Of a DNA stretch of 64,000 nt, positions 45,554-57,618 are shown piece by piece (the first letter of the stretch is position 1; each line of letters starts with the position of its first letter). The stretch spans positions 26,471,371 through 26,535,370 of the forward strand of contig OZ012699.1 of assembly GCA_963942565.1 (NCBI GenBank), read 5' to 3'. The DNA is from Maea johnstoni (lineage: Eukaryota; Annelida; Polychaeta; Spionida; Magelonidae). Position numbers and translations under genes: made by a program. The notes under the pieces were generated by a model. That model ran no database searches, was not told where the DNA came from, and saw only the letters and a list, made by a program, of their open reading frames with translations.

Positions 45554-47692
45554 TCAAGACAGTCGTTTCTGCTGTCTATGCGGTAGACCCGCAGCTGCCG
45601 GTGTTGATGTCATAGGCCTCCTGGTCGGCTGTGACACCGGACCAGTCTTAGTAGATTGCGGTTGTGGTCTGCTAGCCTGTTTACGCCCAGCACCACCATC
45701 ATTTCTCGTGTCCCCAACCTGCGCCTCACACTTATTCCCACCAACTTCACCATCACCAATTGTCGCTAAGTACGCATCGACGGTACGACTGTCCTCATCG
45801 TCGTCGTCAGCCCAAGATGGGTTATCGGCTGACTGCTCTACAGTGTCCTCTTTCGCCCCACTAGGTTCACACACTTCTACACACTGTGCGGCTTGGACAC
45901 CTCGCGCAACACACATCTGACCACTCAGAGAGACCGCATTCCCAACCCTTGGGGTACGATCTTGAACTTCAACTCGACCCGGGCCCTTCTTTGCGACCTG
46001 GGTTCTGGGCGACAGGACGTCACGCGCTGCCTTCATCAGGGATTGATACACTGACTCCCCTATCTTATGCTCAGAGCGTCTCCCGACGATACCATGTTTT
46101 GCTACCGACCGTTTCCCGAAATGGCTCTTCCCGCCGGATTTCATTCTCCTCTTCTTCGTAGGTCTCTTCGGAGACCCTCTAGATGAGGTAGAGTCTGAGC
46201 TATCGCAATCGGCATCTCTCGTTCGGGTTATGTCTTCACGCATCTGGTCGCGTTCGGCCTCGAGCTTCTGACACAACTCACTATAGTTACGCTTCAACGC
46301 TTCCTGCTCGGTACGCAGGACGTCAAGTTGATTATGGTAGACAGCTTCGATTTTGTCGACCTTCCGGTCGTTTCTCTCCCTCGATATTTCCGTCACCCTC
46401 ATCCTTCTCTCGTGGTCGGTTAGCGACTGCTCCACATATTGGAAGCGACTGTCGAATTCAGACCTCGTTATCGGTGGGTCATAGATAATGTTCGGTTCGG
46501 TCTGTGTTGCCATGGTTACGGATGACCGACTCTCCTTCGCAGCTGACTTTTGCACAGGTAAATCAACTACGGCGACTCCCTTATCTACTACAGCACCGGT
46601 ATTATGCTCCTTACAGTTCTCCTGATTGTTCACCTCAGACTCAGCGGGTACTGGTGCACTCTCAAGTTCTTCCCGATCTAGTACACGTTCGCACTGGTCT
46701 CTCAAAACGGGTTCACTCCCTTTCGCTGCGGGTGGCTCAGGTAGGTCGCCCACCGGTGGCTCCTTGACGAGCAGTTTAGCGGGGGAACTCGTGATAATTC
46801 GATCGTGGATCTCCAAAATATCCCTCACAAAGGATGCTTGGCTTAGACGTGAGCAATCTTTGGTGGATATGTCGATGTCAGGAACTTCTCCGCTCGGGAC
46901 CAGTTCCAAATCGATGGTATGGGATTCTGGCGGTATACCACTACTAAGGTATGCGTGCGCATCAGGGTGATTGTTCGTACCTATTGTCTTTTGCTGAACG
47001 GTATCTCCCACTGGGACCTTCGTTGGCTCGTCAACCGATAGCCTATCACCACCTGACCTAGATCCATCCTTCATTTCTGCATGCTCTTCGAAAAGAATAA
47101 AACTTCTCGCGGGTCTATCTTCCCTGTTAGATCTAGAGTGTCCTTCTCTGGTAGAAATGTCCGTACCCCTCTCTTCCACACCGACATCGCCGTTAACGAT
47201 TCCAACCCCTTCCACATACTCCGTATTACTCGAAATAGGTTCTTCCGGGACAGCGACTAAGACTGAGTTGACGCCATCTATACCATCGCTGCACAGGAGA
47301 GTCTTCCTCCTAAGTAACTTACTCGGGAATTCAGTAGTCATACCGGTATCATATAGGTACAGATCACATATATCATATCCCATCAAATTGACCTGCCTCC
47401 GGTTGATCATCCTCCAAGGGTCGATATCGTTATCAGGGCCTTCAGTTCCCCCGCACCAGCTCCAGTCTAACATCGCCACTCGTACTCTCTCCTTTGCCCG
47501 CACGAAAAGGATGTCCCGCGTATTTCTCAGCATTTCAAAATCGAATTCACTCGCAAGCTCGTTCACAACATCCTTCTTCGGTTCAATCGCTAGTTGCCAT
47601 AAAGTTCTTTCGACTCGTTGGTCAATAGACCCCAGGTATACACATACATCGTCGGAGCTCGGTCCGGCCACGTCTCTCTCGCTATCCGCCAT
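45554..47692 (-). CDS. LINE ORF1 protein (712 aa)
   Basis: Probable RNA-binding or packaging protein of the LINE. It has an acidic, low-complexity N-terminal half, then a charged heptad-like stretch at about residues 405-490 (SRFQYVEQSLTDHERRMRV onward) likely to form a coiled coil. A strongly basic block near 505-535 (KRPTKKRRMK) suits RNA binding or nuclear entry. The C-terminus is Gln/Pro/Arg-rich. I see no CCHC knuckle, RRM, PHD or esterase domain. The ATG lies only about 20 nt inside the element's 5' boundary and is preceded by AAG in a favourable context. The frame is open throughout. Not recognised at family level. Confidence 0.8.
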   Translation of the reverse strand: MADSERDVAGPSSDDVCVYLGSIDQRVERTLWQLAIEPKKDVVNELASEFDFEMLRNTRDILFVRAKERVRVAMLDWSWCGGTEGPDNDIDPWRMINRRQVNLMGYDICDLYLYDTGMTTEFPSKLLRRKTLLCSDGIDGVNSVLVAVPEEPISSNTEYVEGVGIVNGDVGVEERGTDISTREGHSRSNREDRPARSFILFEEHAEMKDGSRSGGDRLSVDEPTKVPVGDTVQQKTIGTNNHPDAHAYLSSGIPPESHTIDLELVPSGEVPDIDISTKDCSRLSQASFVRDILEIHDRIITSSPAKLLVKEPPVGDLPEPPAAKGSEPVLRDQCERVLDREELESAPVPAESEVNNQENCKEHNTGAVVDKGVAVVDLPVQKSAAKESRSSVTMATQTEPNIIYDPPITRSEFDSRFQYVEQSLTDHERRMRVTEISRERNDRKVDKIEAVYHNQLDVLRTEQEALKRNYSELCQKLEAERDQMREDITRTRDADCDSSDSTSSRGSPKRPTKKRRMKSGGKSHFGKRSVAKHGIVGRRSEHKIGESVYQSLMKAARDVLSPRTQVAKKGPGRVEVQDRTPRVGNAVSLSGQMCVARGVQAAQCVEVCEPSGAKEDTVEQSADNPSWADDDDEDSRTVDAYLATIGDGEVGGNKCEAQVGDTRNDGGAGRKQASRPQPQSTKTGPVSQPTRRPMTSTPAAAGLPHRQQKRLS

Positions 47693-47712
47693 CTTAGTGT
47701 ATCCAACAAATG

Positions 47713-48240
<528 letters not shown>

Positions 48241-48697
48241 ACCCACCCTGTGGAGCAGCATTTTGGTGTACTAAACTGGTTAAGGGGATTCAATTGACTG
48301 GTGCATAACCACTAGGCCACAGCTGATCCCTGAACACATGTATGGGTCGTGGTTGACAATTAAAAACGAATTTTTAATTTTTCATCACTTCTTCTGCCAT
48401 ATTGTAGCTTCCTAGGAAAATCAGTCCCTCCTCCTATCTTGGGGGATATTTTCCTAGATTATTAAAATAAACTTGTGTTTACCATAACCTCTTCAGAATG
48501 GGAAAAACACTTATCCAGTAATGCATCTGAATAACTAGCTAATAATTTGGCTAGATGAACTGAAATTGTAATCTACATGTGCATAAGGCTTACATTGGGC
48601 GAGGTGAAATAACTTTGGAAATTCCTCTCAGGAGTAGGATAAAATCTCTTAAAAAATTACACCTCTAGAGTACGGATTCACCCATGCAGATAGTTCA

Positions 48698-48732
48698 CCC
48701 CCCCCCCCCCCCCCCCCCCCCCACCCCCCCCC
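48698..48732. repeat. Poly-C tract
   Basis: About 24 C in a row, then interrupted C runs and a CACACACA tail. A matching poly-C tract lies at the equivalent place in unit D (62769-62787). Confidence 0.9.
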
Positions 48733-49586
48733 ACACACACATATACATGGACTCGGGGAGTAAACCTTTCTTGGAAATTTTTGATCATGACATATGTGTG
48801 CGAGGTAATTTAATTCATCTAAAGAAGAATGTTGCTCGCCAACCTGAAAGACGCCCTAGTCTAGATTGTCTGAGCATTTGGCAGTCAGGATGTCGTGCAC
48901 GATTCAATTTCCATCCTGTTATGTCACATGACTAAGATAGACTAAAATACATACCGGTAAGATAGACAAACATGAACAGGCTGGTACTGTCTTTAAGCCA
49001 ATATTTCCCATTAACTGTTGACATTGAAAACTCGTAGGGAAAATTGCAATTACGGAAAGTACAATTTAGACTATAGTGCAGTTATATACATGCAGTACAA
49101 AACAAGGCATTTTGGGTCTAGGTCGGTATGCTGTGAATCTTGAATTAAGATATCTTGTGGTTGCTCATCTAAGCTGTGAATGCAGGGTTTCAGGGCAAAA
49201 TATCTATGAACTAAGAACTAACCAGTTAATTAAGAGATTTCCTATCACAACTATACCTAGAGATGCCAATTACCAGGAAAGAAAGGAGTGTTGGTTGATA
49301 TAAGATGTGTTATAGCTACTGTAAGGTTAATAGCAGTTCCCACAAAGAAAAATAATAATCATAGCATTTTAAGTGAGGAAAGAGTCTCTCTGTGTTGTTC
49401 GAGGTTTTATAGAAATTGAATCTAAACCCTTCCAATGCTGAGATTACTTTCATCCGAACACAAAAATCTTTGAAAATCATCTAAACCCTGTCATCTTAGT
49501 ATTCATTTGAAAGCTCTCATCGAGTACTCTCAGATGAGTACCAATTTGCCAGGGTTCCAGTAATTTTTCAGGTTTTTAAAAATTTC

Positions 49587-49702
49587 TAAATTTCTGTGCA
49601 GATTAGGCAAAATCTGGATTATGCATATAGGAATTATATGTATAGGAAGGGACTGGGACCTTCCAATCCAGATTACACATCTGGATTATGCAAAGTTGCC
49701 TG
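49587..49702. mobile_element. pogo/Tigger-like MITE, 5'-truncated copy C
   Basis: Shares the interior (GTGCAGATTAGGCAAAATCT) and the right end (TTATGCAAAGTTGCCTG) with 16167-16318. The left terminal repeat is missing. Confidence 0.75.
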
Positions 49703-50664
49703 TTTTCAAATGATACAGATAAATTGATGTTCATAATGTTCAACCGTGCCAAAATTTGCTGCAAAATGCTTGATATCAGAACTGATGTATCAAGCACAGA
49801 CAGATTTTAGATTTCTGGTTTCTGTGATCTTATATTTTTTTTTGATTTTTTAAATCTTTGATATCTTTTATCCATAACATCACATGAACAAGATCTGAAC
49901 AAAATTTTAAAAAAATGCACCAAAAAGTACAACAAAACTTATCTTTCGTAACTTTGAATTTTTCTTAAAACACCAAGAAAAAACACTATATTAAACTAAT
50001 GTTTAACTATGAGCATCTCAAATACAGATTAAGAGAGGAGATAAGCAATTTGAATAAGATGGGTATTGTTAATGGAATATTATGATGACCAGTAATAATT
50101 CTACATTATAATGGAAGAAACAAGATAAAACAAAAAATATTCATCAATACATAGAGAGTTCATATCTTTATTGGCTGATGAGTGTACAATGGTGGTTGAC
50201 TTGTGATGAAAAGGTACAATGCTGTCCTTTACAACGAAATGTTTGTTTATATCATAATGTCATTTTATACCATATTCAGATAAGATAATTATCATTTAAC
50301 CTGATGATACATGCTTTATTTAAATAACAGCAACAATTCAAAGCAGAGAACTTTATTGCAAAGCTTAATATGAAAGTTCAAAAGTTTGAAAAACGTGGGA
50401 GTTATTTTTTAGCCAACTAATCAATTTAGATTAGTTATTCATACTAAGTTTTGATATCTATAAGGTAGTGATTATGATGTACAGAAATGGTGTAAACGTA
50501 CATCTACTGAGTACAAATTTTATTTTTGAATACAAAAGTTGTGGTTCTGCATAACTTTGAACGTATACTGAGGCTCCGAAAAGTCCTGAACACCCCAACC
50601 CCTGGAAATCTACGGCCGAAAATGGCTTAACGTGGCTAACAGCTTTCAATATGTAAAAGCTTGT

Positions 50665-53070
50665 GAAGGTAGAACCCTCCTCGATACACGGGTCACTTTT
50701 AAAACTTGAATATCTGAAAACTGAGTTTAATTAAGACAACGACACTTATGCTATTGTAAAGGTTACATCTCATAGTTGCGGAATAATGGTGAACTTATCA
50801 GTTAGTGGCTATTTTGAGGTAATGTGGCACCTTTAAAGAACATATCTTGATGTGTTTCGTTTTTTGGCAAAATGTCAAGACTCATCCTTTCCTTGAAAAT
50901 GAGAGTCTACCATATGATTATTCATGTCTTTGGTAAGGTGCAAGATCCTACCTCAACAGGGGATCTGCACGATGCGTATTTTAAAAACATTTTTGAATGT
51001 TTCCATAAGCCTCAAAATTACTAACAGCACATGGTTTACATAGTAAATGCTGATTTTCAGGTTCTGTCAGAATTCAAGGTACGTGAGACATGACCTTGCA
51101 CCTGGAGGGGTTCATATCTGTCATATTCTAAAATACTGGCTTCGAAGACTGTATGGTTATTCACTTTCAGCCAAAAAATGAGATGAAGATTTTGGTCAAA
51201 ATGGTCTAGCTCAAAGGAATCTGCATGGTCAGAGCAGACAGCCATGTCAATTGGGACCGATTTAACGCGGATGGCCCAAAGGGACCCTTCTTTTGTTATC
51301 GTGACCGTACAACAATAGAGTTGGTAGGTTGAGATTCGTGGCGAGTGAACACTGCTTATGTGTAATCTTTTGTCTTGATATCCATTCTGAGGGGCCAGCA
51401 AAGGACACCACCTAGTGGTGAAAATCTTGGTGTACTAGACTATCACCTTAAGGCCACTCCAATTTAATTACTTGTCTTACAAGCTTTTTTGAAAAAAAAA
51501 ATCCTGTCAGACTCAAAAAAAAAAAGAAAAAAAGTTGACTTGGTGTCTTACGGACGAAAGTGGTTTAGAAATTTTCTGTCAGACTCCAAAAAAAAAAGAA
51601 AAAAAAGTGCAAGTTTTTAGAATATTCATTTGTAAGGACGAAGTATTTTGAATGAAATAAACTATAAACTTATGAATAATGCACTGTGATTCATGAGCAC
51701 AAAGTCTGAAGTCTATTCATCATCACCACCATCAAAACAAAGCAAATATAAACACCAATTTATATCATATATGTTTAATTTTTAATCTATCACTTAATCA
51801 CTACCATATTATAGAAATTCAAAACATAATTGGCTTTAATAGCTTACCTAGTTGTAGTCAAATTGTCAACTAGAAACTACTAATGGCACAGCATACTAAG
51901 AAATAAGAACATCTAGACTAATAACAAATAAAAAGGGATATTAATATGTTGCTGTATTTGATAAGGAAAGTGCATTTAAAATCAGCAGAATACTTTATTT
52001 CTACCAGCAACAAAAAACAATCAATCAAGCTGTATCTTTGAGTTCACTCAACAACTTGCCTGTCCCACCCAAACCACATATGTTGGCATTATCTCCATGA
52101 AAAATAAAATTTCAGAAAACATTTGAAACAAATCAAGAATAATAACAATTATAATACTGTCATTTATTTCTTTAGAGTGGTTCAATCAACTACAGGAATG
52201 CATTAATGCTGTAGTAGAGCCTCAGATTTGAGGATGTATATCTCCCACCCTTCAGGTTACAGGGATTAATTGATTGTATTTATAATTTTAATAGGTATAA
52301 AAATGTATATGTACAATACAAGGTAAAACAATAGAAATGACATTGTTACAGTGTCAGAGGTAGTACATGGCATAACTATACCTCGGATAGCACTTTAACT
52401 GTCTTGCACTAATACTTATAAATTCTTTTTCAAAGTATTGTAAGTGTCACATTCACAGACTAAGTTTTATGGCTAAGTCACTTCTATGCATTTTTAAGTT
52501 AGTGACTTACTTCATTGAAACAACACTACGATTTTATTAGGAATCCCTCTATAGATATATATATTCAATTAATACCTGCACATTACATCCTTGTCAGAGT
52601 CCCCAGTAAATTGGGGTTGCCAAGTACTCAGGAAGCAGACGTATATACACATATGAATGAAGGCGGCATCGGCATCAAAGCCATAATATATTCAAAGCTG
52701 CATTCGTTTGACATTCCCTTTTGTACCTAATGTGCCCATTATGCGTAAGTAGCATGCGTGAAACCATTAATTGCCTGCCGGTCTTTTAAATCGAACGGGC
52801 CCATAACAATCTCAGCCAGCGTTGCCGGGAGAACTACAGAGAAGTATCTCTTTATGAGTTGTCAAGTACCATTAATTCTCAGGACTAGTCATTAGAAGTG
52901 ACAAGATCATGTTAGGAATAGGGTGATAGAAACATAACACTACCAGTCCCAGGCGGCAGACGCTAAAAAATAAAATATAAAAATAAAAAACGCATTTTTC
53001 TACTTTTTTTAAATTTCAAAGTGGCTCATTTCCTGCCGCCGGATCTCATATGACAAGTAATTAAATTGGA
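50665..53070. other. 2.4-kb unit C-specific region, no confident gene
   Basis: Similarity to units A and B stops at AAAAGCTTGTGAAGG and resumes at AAGATGCATAGGAAAACC. The region is AT-rich. It contains a 114-aa minus-strand frame (51057-51401) with balanced amino-acid use but no domain I recognise, and the A-rich duplication at 51480-51612. CATATGACAAGTAATT near 53046 echoes GTGTGACAAGTAATTG of unit A. Confidence 0.5.
51480..51612. repeat. Duplicated A-rich block
   Basis: CTGTCAGACTC followed by an A-run, GAAAAAAAG and a short unique stretch occurs twice about 80 bp apart (51504 and 51577). Confidence 0.7.
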
Positions 53071-54416
53071 GTGGTCTAAGATGCATAGGAAAACCTATGA
53101 ACTATGCATTATGATGTTATTACTAGTATACTCTACTGTTATAAAACTTCTATGGACACAGGGGAAAACTTGGAATACAGCCATATATTTTGAACATTGC
53201 AGCCTGCCAGGCAGGAAAAAAGTTCCAAGAGACTCGAAATATGGTCAGCGAATAATTAGCATGACTTAAAAAGGTCATATTCATACTAAAACAAATCAAG
53301 ACCCTTTTTGATGCACAAATTGAGAGAGGAAAAACAACTTTGTCATCAAGAGAAATACAGATATAGTATACAAGGCAGGAAAAACAATATGAAAATCATA
53401 GAACATTCTTACAGTGCATTTTAAAAAGCGTCATGAACGCACTGCGGGTAAAAGGTTAGGAAAAAAGTTGCTGATCACCTAGCAACAATTGTGGCAATAA
53501 TTCATGGCTGCTACGAGGAGCTTCAATGCTCTCTTTTGTCTTTTGTTACGCTATGTCTGATTGGAGGCTTGAGTGATGGCGCACCGAGGACTGATAGCAC
53601 AAAGTGTTCAAGCGCCTGAAAATATGATCAATACACAGTCTGTGTCAAAAAAAATATCATTAATATATGGTACAGACCTATGAAAATATAATCAATATAT
53701 GATCTGTGACGGTCTCACATGTTAGGGTAAGGAAACATTTACGCTTGCAGGTGGAGGTTGGGAAAGTTCAGAAAGCCAGAGAATGATGTACATTCAATGG
53801 CCCCCACCATAATTTTGCCAACATTCTTCAGAGAAAAGGGGAGGTCATTTGGGGTCTGTGCTCGTGTTGGGCCGATCATCAATTATAATTGATAATCGAT
53901 CGGTTGCCTCTCTTTTACTGATTTATCGATTACAAAATTGGCAATTGATAATGATTGGAAAAGGTGACATCTAGCGATGTAAAATGGAACTAAATGACTG
54001 GCAGGTTGATAGCTTACTTGCTATGAAACTAAGCTCCAAAAACACTTGAGCACCAAGTTAGAGTGGGTGCTAGAACTCTAGAACCCAATTACTGAAAAAG
54101 TGTGAAGAACTGATTATGATCAATAATCGATCGGTTGGCTGCAACTGATTATCGATCACGAAATTGCAACAGATTCCCAACCCTAGACTGTGCCCATAAT
54201 TAAAGAAAAACAGTACTCAACTATGATTATTGCAATCTATATTGATTGCGAAATCTACCTAGGAACAAACCCTCCTGTTCACTACAGTTAGTCCTATTGG
54301 TAACCGATATCACAGATCCTACCTCACAGAGATATGAAAAGATGGTTTTCAATACCAGGTGATTATTGAAGTTTGACACTGCAGCATGTTGCATACTAAT
54401 TTATCTATACATCATG
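53071..54416. repeat. Unit C segment paralogous to 17700-19060 and 33100-34464
   Basis: Collinear with units A and B up to the zinc-finger stop codon at clearly lower identity. Contains the third hAT-like MITE. Confidence 0.85.
53862..54185. mobile_element. hAT-like MITE, copy C
   Basis: Counterpart of 18485-18829, flanked by GTCTGTGC (53854-53861) and GACTGTGC (54186-54193). About 20 bp shorter than copies A and B. Confidence 0.75.
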
Positions 54417-56654
54417 TTAGACAAAAAGGGTTTCCTGTTTCACTAATATACTATTAGCATTTTCCTCCAACTCTTGCTTTAGTGGGAGACACAGTACTTT
54501 AACAACATCGTTTTCCTGTTTTACTAATATGCTACCAGCCTTTTCCTCCAACTCCTGCTTTAAAGGAATACATTGTCCTTTAACAACTATCCATTGTCTT
54601 GATTCTGGTAACTTTTCTTCAGTGTGTGCACTCATGTGAGTAACTAGACCAGATAAACATGTGAATGCCTTGTCACACTCATCGCACGCAAATGTTTTTT
54701 CCTCACTTTGTATTTTCTTATGCTGCACCACATTAGAAGAGTGTGTGAATGCCTTTTCATATTCATTGCATTGGAAGGGTCTTTCCCCACTGTGTGTCCT
54801 CTTATGCCTTACCAGACCAGAGGACTGTGTGAATGCTTTGTCACATTCATTGCACTGGAAGGGTCTTGCCACACTGTGTACCCTCTTATGCCTTACCAGT
54901 TTAGAAGAAGTTGTGAATGCCTTGTCACATTCATTGCACTGGAAGGGTCTTTCCCTACTGTGTATCCTCTCATGCTCTGCCAGGTGAGAAGACTGTTTGA
55001 ATGCCTTGTCGCATAAATTGCACTGGAAGGGTCTTTCCCCACTGTGTATCCTCTTATGCTGTACCAGACTAGAAGACTTTGTGAATGCCTTGTCACATTC
55101 ATTGCACTGGAAGGGTCTTTCGCTACTGTGTATCCTCTCATGCTTTACCAGGTGAGAAGACTGTAAGAATGCCTTGTCACATACATTGCACTGGAAGGGT
55201 CTTTCCCCACTGTGCATCTTCTTATGCTTGACTAGACTAGAAGACTTTGTGAATGCCTTGTCACATTCATTGCAATGAAAGGGTCTTTCCCCACTGTGTA
55301 TCTTTTTATGTCTTATCAGACTAGAAGACTGTGTGAATGCCTTGTCACATTCATTGCACTGAAAAGGTCGTTCCCCACTGTGTATCCTCTTATGCTGTAC
55401 CAGATTAGAAGAGTTTGTGAATGCTTTGTCACATTCATTGCACTGAAAAGGTCGTTCCCCACTGTGTATCCTCTTATGCTGTACCAGATGAGAATAATGA
55501 TAAAATGCCTTGTCACATACATTGCACTGAAAAGATTGTTCCTTTCTGTGTATCCTTATATGCTGTACCAGATAAGGACGGCATGGGAATGTCTTGTCAC
55601 ATTCAATGCATTGAAAGGGTCTGTTCCCATCATGTATTCTCTTATGCTGAACCAATAAACAAGAGTGTGTAAATGCCTTGTCACATTCATTGCACTGAAA
55701 GGGTCTTTTTCCACTGTGTATTCTCTTATGCTGTGTCAAAAGAGAAAAGTTTGTGAATACCTTGTCACATTCATTGCACTGGAACGGTCTTTCCTCACTG
55801 TGTATCCTCTTATGCTTCACCAGATAAAAATCGTGTGAGAATGCCTCGTCACATACATTGCACTGGAATATTCTTTCCTCACTGTGTATCCTCTTATGCT
55901 TTACCAGATGAAAATCTTGTGTGAATGCCTTGTCACATTCATTGCACTGAAAAGGTCGTTCCCTACTGTGTATCCTCATATGCTGTGCTAGATAAGGACG
56001 GCATGGGAATGTCTTGTCACATTTAATGCACTGAAAAGTTCTATTCCAATTGTGTATTCTCTTATGCTGAACCAGTAAACAAGAATGTGTAAATGCCTTG
56101 TCACATTCATTGCACTGAAAGGGTCTTTCTCCACTGTGTATTCTCTTATGCTCTGTCAAAAGAGAAAAGTTTGTGAATACCTTGTCACATTCATTGCACT
56201 GAAATGGTCTTTCCTCACTGTGTATCCTCTTATGCTTCACCAGAAAAAAATCGTGTGAGAATGCCTCGCCACATACATTGCACTGGAATATTCTTTCCTC
56301 ACTGTGTATCCTCTTATGCTTTACCAGATAAAAATCATCTGAGACTGCCTTTTTCCCAGTGTGTATCCTCCTATGCAGCCCCAAATCAGATGAGCATATG
56401 AATGTCTCATCAGATAAATTGCACTGGAAGGATCTTTCTTCACTGTGTATCCACTTCTGCTGTTGCAGATTAGAAGACTGTGCCAATGCGAGTGCTGTAA
56501 AGTCCTTGTCGTGCGGCAAAGGTCTTTCCCCTTTGGGTATTTTCTTGTGCCTTATCAAATTGGATGAACATTCATTTGACTTGTTAGGTTCATCGCAAGT
56601 AAAGCCTCTTTCCCCTTTGTGCCCATCCTTATAATCTATCACATCTGAAGACAT
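54417..56654 (-). CDS. C2H2 zinc-finger protein, paralogue C (745 aa)
   Basis: Longest and most diverged paralogue. The N-terminus again has two decayed fingers. Of 22 finger units, unit 1 has Ser for its second Cys (CNLS), unit 2 has lost its Cys half (TGKKAVSDDFYLVKHKRIH, an in-frame loss of 9 residues), and unit 21 has CNEY and ends in Gln, leaving 19 complete fingers. Fingers 2-6 and 7-11 are a tandem duplication of a five-finger block: FTNFSLLT, FTHSCLLVQH and FPCRPYL recur in order, exactly 420 bp apart (55861 and 56281). Units 3-11 use helices unlike those of A and B, while the last ten resemble them. The tail keeps four psi-K-x-E sites (K699, K712, K726, K739). ACC-ATG start as in the others. 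Confidence 0.93.
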   Translation of the reverse strand: MSSDVIDYKDGHKGERGFTCDEPNKSNECSSNLIRHKKIPKGERPLPHDKDFTALALAQSSNLQQQKWIHSEERSFQCNLSDETFICSSDLGLHRRIHTGKKAVSDDFYLVKHKRIHSEERIFQCNVCGEAFSHDFFLVKHKRIHSEERPFQCNECDKVFTNFSLLTEHKRIHSGERPFQCNECDKAFTHSCLLVQHKRIHNWNRTFQCIKCDKTFPCRPYLAQHMRIHSRERPFQCNECDKAFTQDFHLVKHKRIHSEERIFQCNVCDEAFSHDFYLVKHKRIHSEERPFQCNECDKVFTNFSLLTQHKRIHSGKRPFQCNECDKAFTHSCLLVQHKRIHDGNRPFQCIECDKTFPCRPYLVQHIRIHRKEQSFQCNVCDKAFYHYSHLVQHKRIHSGERPFQCNECDKAFTNSSNLVQHKRIHSGERPFQCNECDKAFTQSSSLIRHKKIHSGERPFHCNECDKAFTKSSSLVKHKKMHSGERPFQCNVCDKAFLQSSHLVKHERIHSSERPFQCNECDKAFTKSSSLVQHKRIHSGERPFQCNLCDKAFKQSSHLAEHERIHSRERPFQCNECDKAFTTSSKLVRHKRVHSVARPFQCNECDKAFTQSSGLVRHKRTHSGERPFQCNEYEKAFTHSSNVVQHKKIQSEEKTFACDECDKAFTCLSGLVTHMSAHTEEKLPESRQWIVVKGQCIPLKQELEEKAGSILVKQENDVVKVLCLPLKQELEENANSILVKQETLFV

Positions 56655-57476
56655 GGTAGGTGCTTATAACAAAGACTTCACTAATCAATCCAGTCTCCCT
56701 TGTTGCAGAATCTATTGACTATAACAAGAGAATAGAAGCCTAACCTTTTAAAATCATGGAGATTTGTCAGTTTAGTTCTGGGTAGATTCTCTCCTTCAAA
56801 TTACTTCCAAGCGTTGCTTTGGAATCAACGACACAACCAAAAGTATAGACCTTTCAGTACTGTTGCAGGTAAGAATGTGAACAGTACATGTGAATTATCC
56901 TCATCATACTAGAAAATGACTGCTCCCTGAGTAAAATTCATCAGAACTATATTGAGTAGAGCCCTTCACGTGACATCTCTCTCCAAGAGGCAGAAATGAT
57001 GAACGTTTGACTTTGACCTTGATTGATTATGGCCTTCATGGGTTTGGTTGATGTATTTACCACTTCAGGGATCTGAAATAAGATAACAGGGAAAATCAAA
57101 ATCAAAAACAATTACTTAGGGTTAATTTCTCATAAAATCTTCTCTAAACACTGTGTAACACCATCACATGATATCCCTACTTCTGGATTAGTTTGTGGTA
57201 AAATAAGTGGTGGATTAGCAGTGAAGTTCAGTTAGGGGCACTAAATATATTAGGACTGGTATTGACTTGGGATATTTAGGCTTGAGACTGGCATCACTAT
57301 TATTAGGATACTGATCCCAATGCCAAGCCTCAGTGTCATTTTAGAAGTTGCTGGGATTCATTTACATTCATACTAGTTGCATTTACTAAATTGTGATGTT
57401 TGAAGATTTTTTGTCAGGTGTTGCAGGACATGCATAATCGAATAATTGAATGATAATAATAATAATAATAATAATG

Positions 57477-57508
<32 letters not shown>

Positions 57509-57524
57509 GATAATGATAATGATG

Positions 57525-57563
<39 letters not shown>

Positions 57564-57569
57564 GTTATG

Positions 57570-57618
<49 letters not shown>

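Larger units (their letters stand above)
41736..47712 (-). mobile_element. Near full-length LINE of about 6 kb, internally deleted
   Basis: Boundaries come from comparison with unit D: GCTCTTGCGTAATG stops matching at 41735, and GGAGACGTTGCGACAGGTTG resumes at 47712, against GCTCCTGCGTTATGGAGATT and CCGACAGGTTGGAATCAT contiguous at 61707-61748. Order on the minus strand is a very short 5' leader (about 20 nt), ORF1, a small extra ORF, endonuclease, truncated reverse transcriptase, and a 3' UTR ending AATAAACATACTACTAC. The short tandem tail without poly-A and the APE-type endonuclease fit the CR1/L2/Jockey side of the non-LTR tree; the exact clade is open. Coding regions are less AT-rich than the surrounding DNA. 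Confidence 0.9.
48241..50664. repeat. Unit C segment paralogous to 14100-17275 and to 62290-63500
   Basis: Collinear with unit A (CCACTAGGCCACAGCTGATC, CTAGGAAAATCAGT, TTAAGAGATTTCCTATCACA, ACCAGTAATAATTCTACATT and others) but without the 489-bp foldback. The first part also matches unit D (GGTGTACTAAACTGGTTAAG). No gene was seen; several 60-83 aa frames lack recognisable features. Confidence 0.75.
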
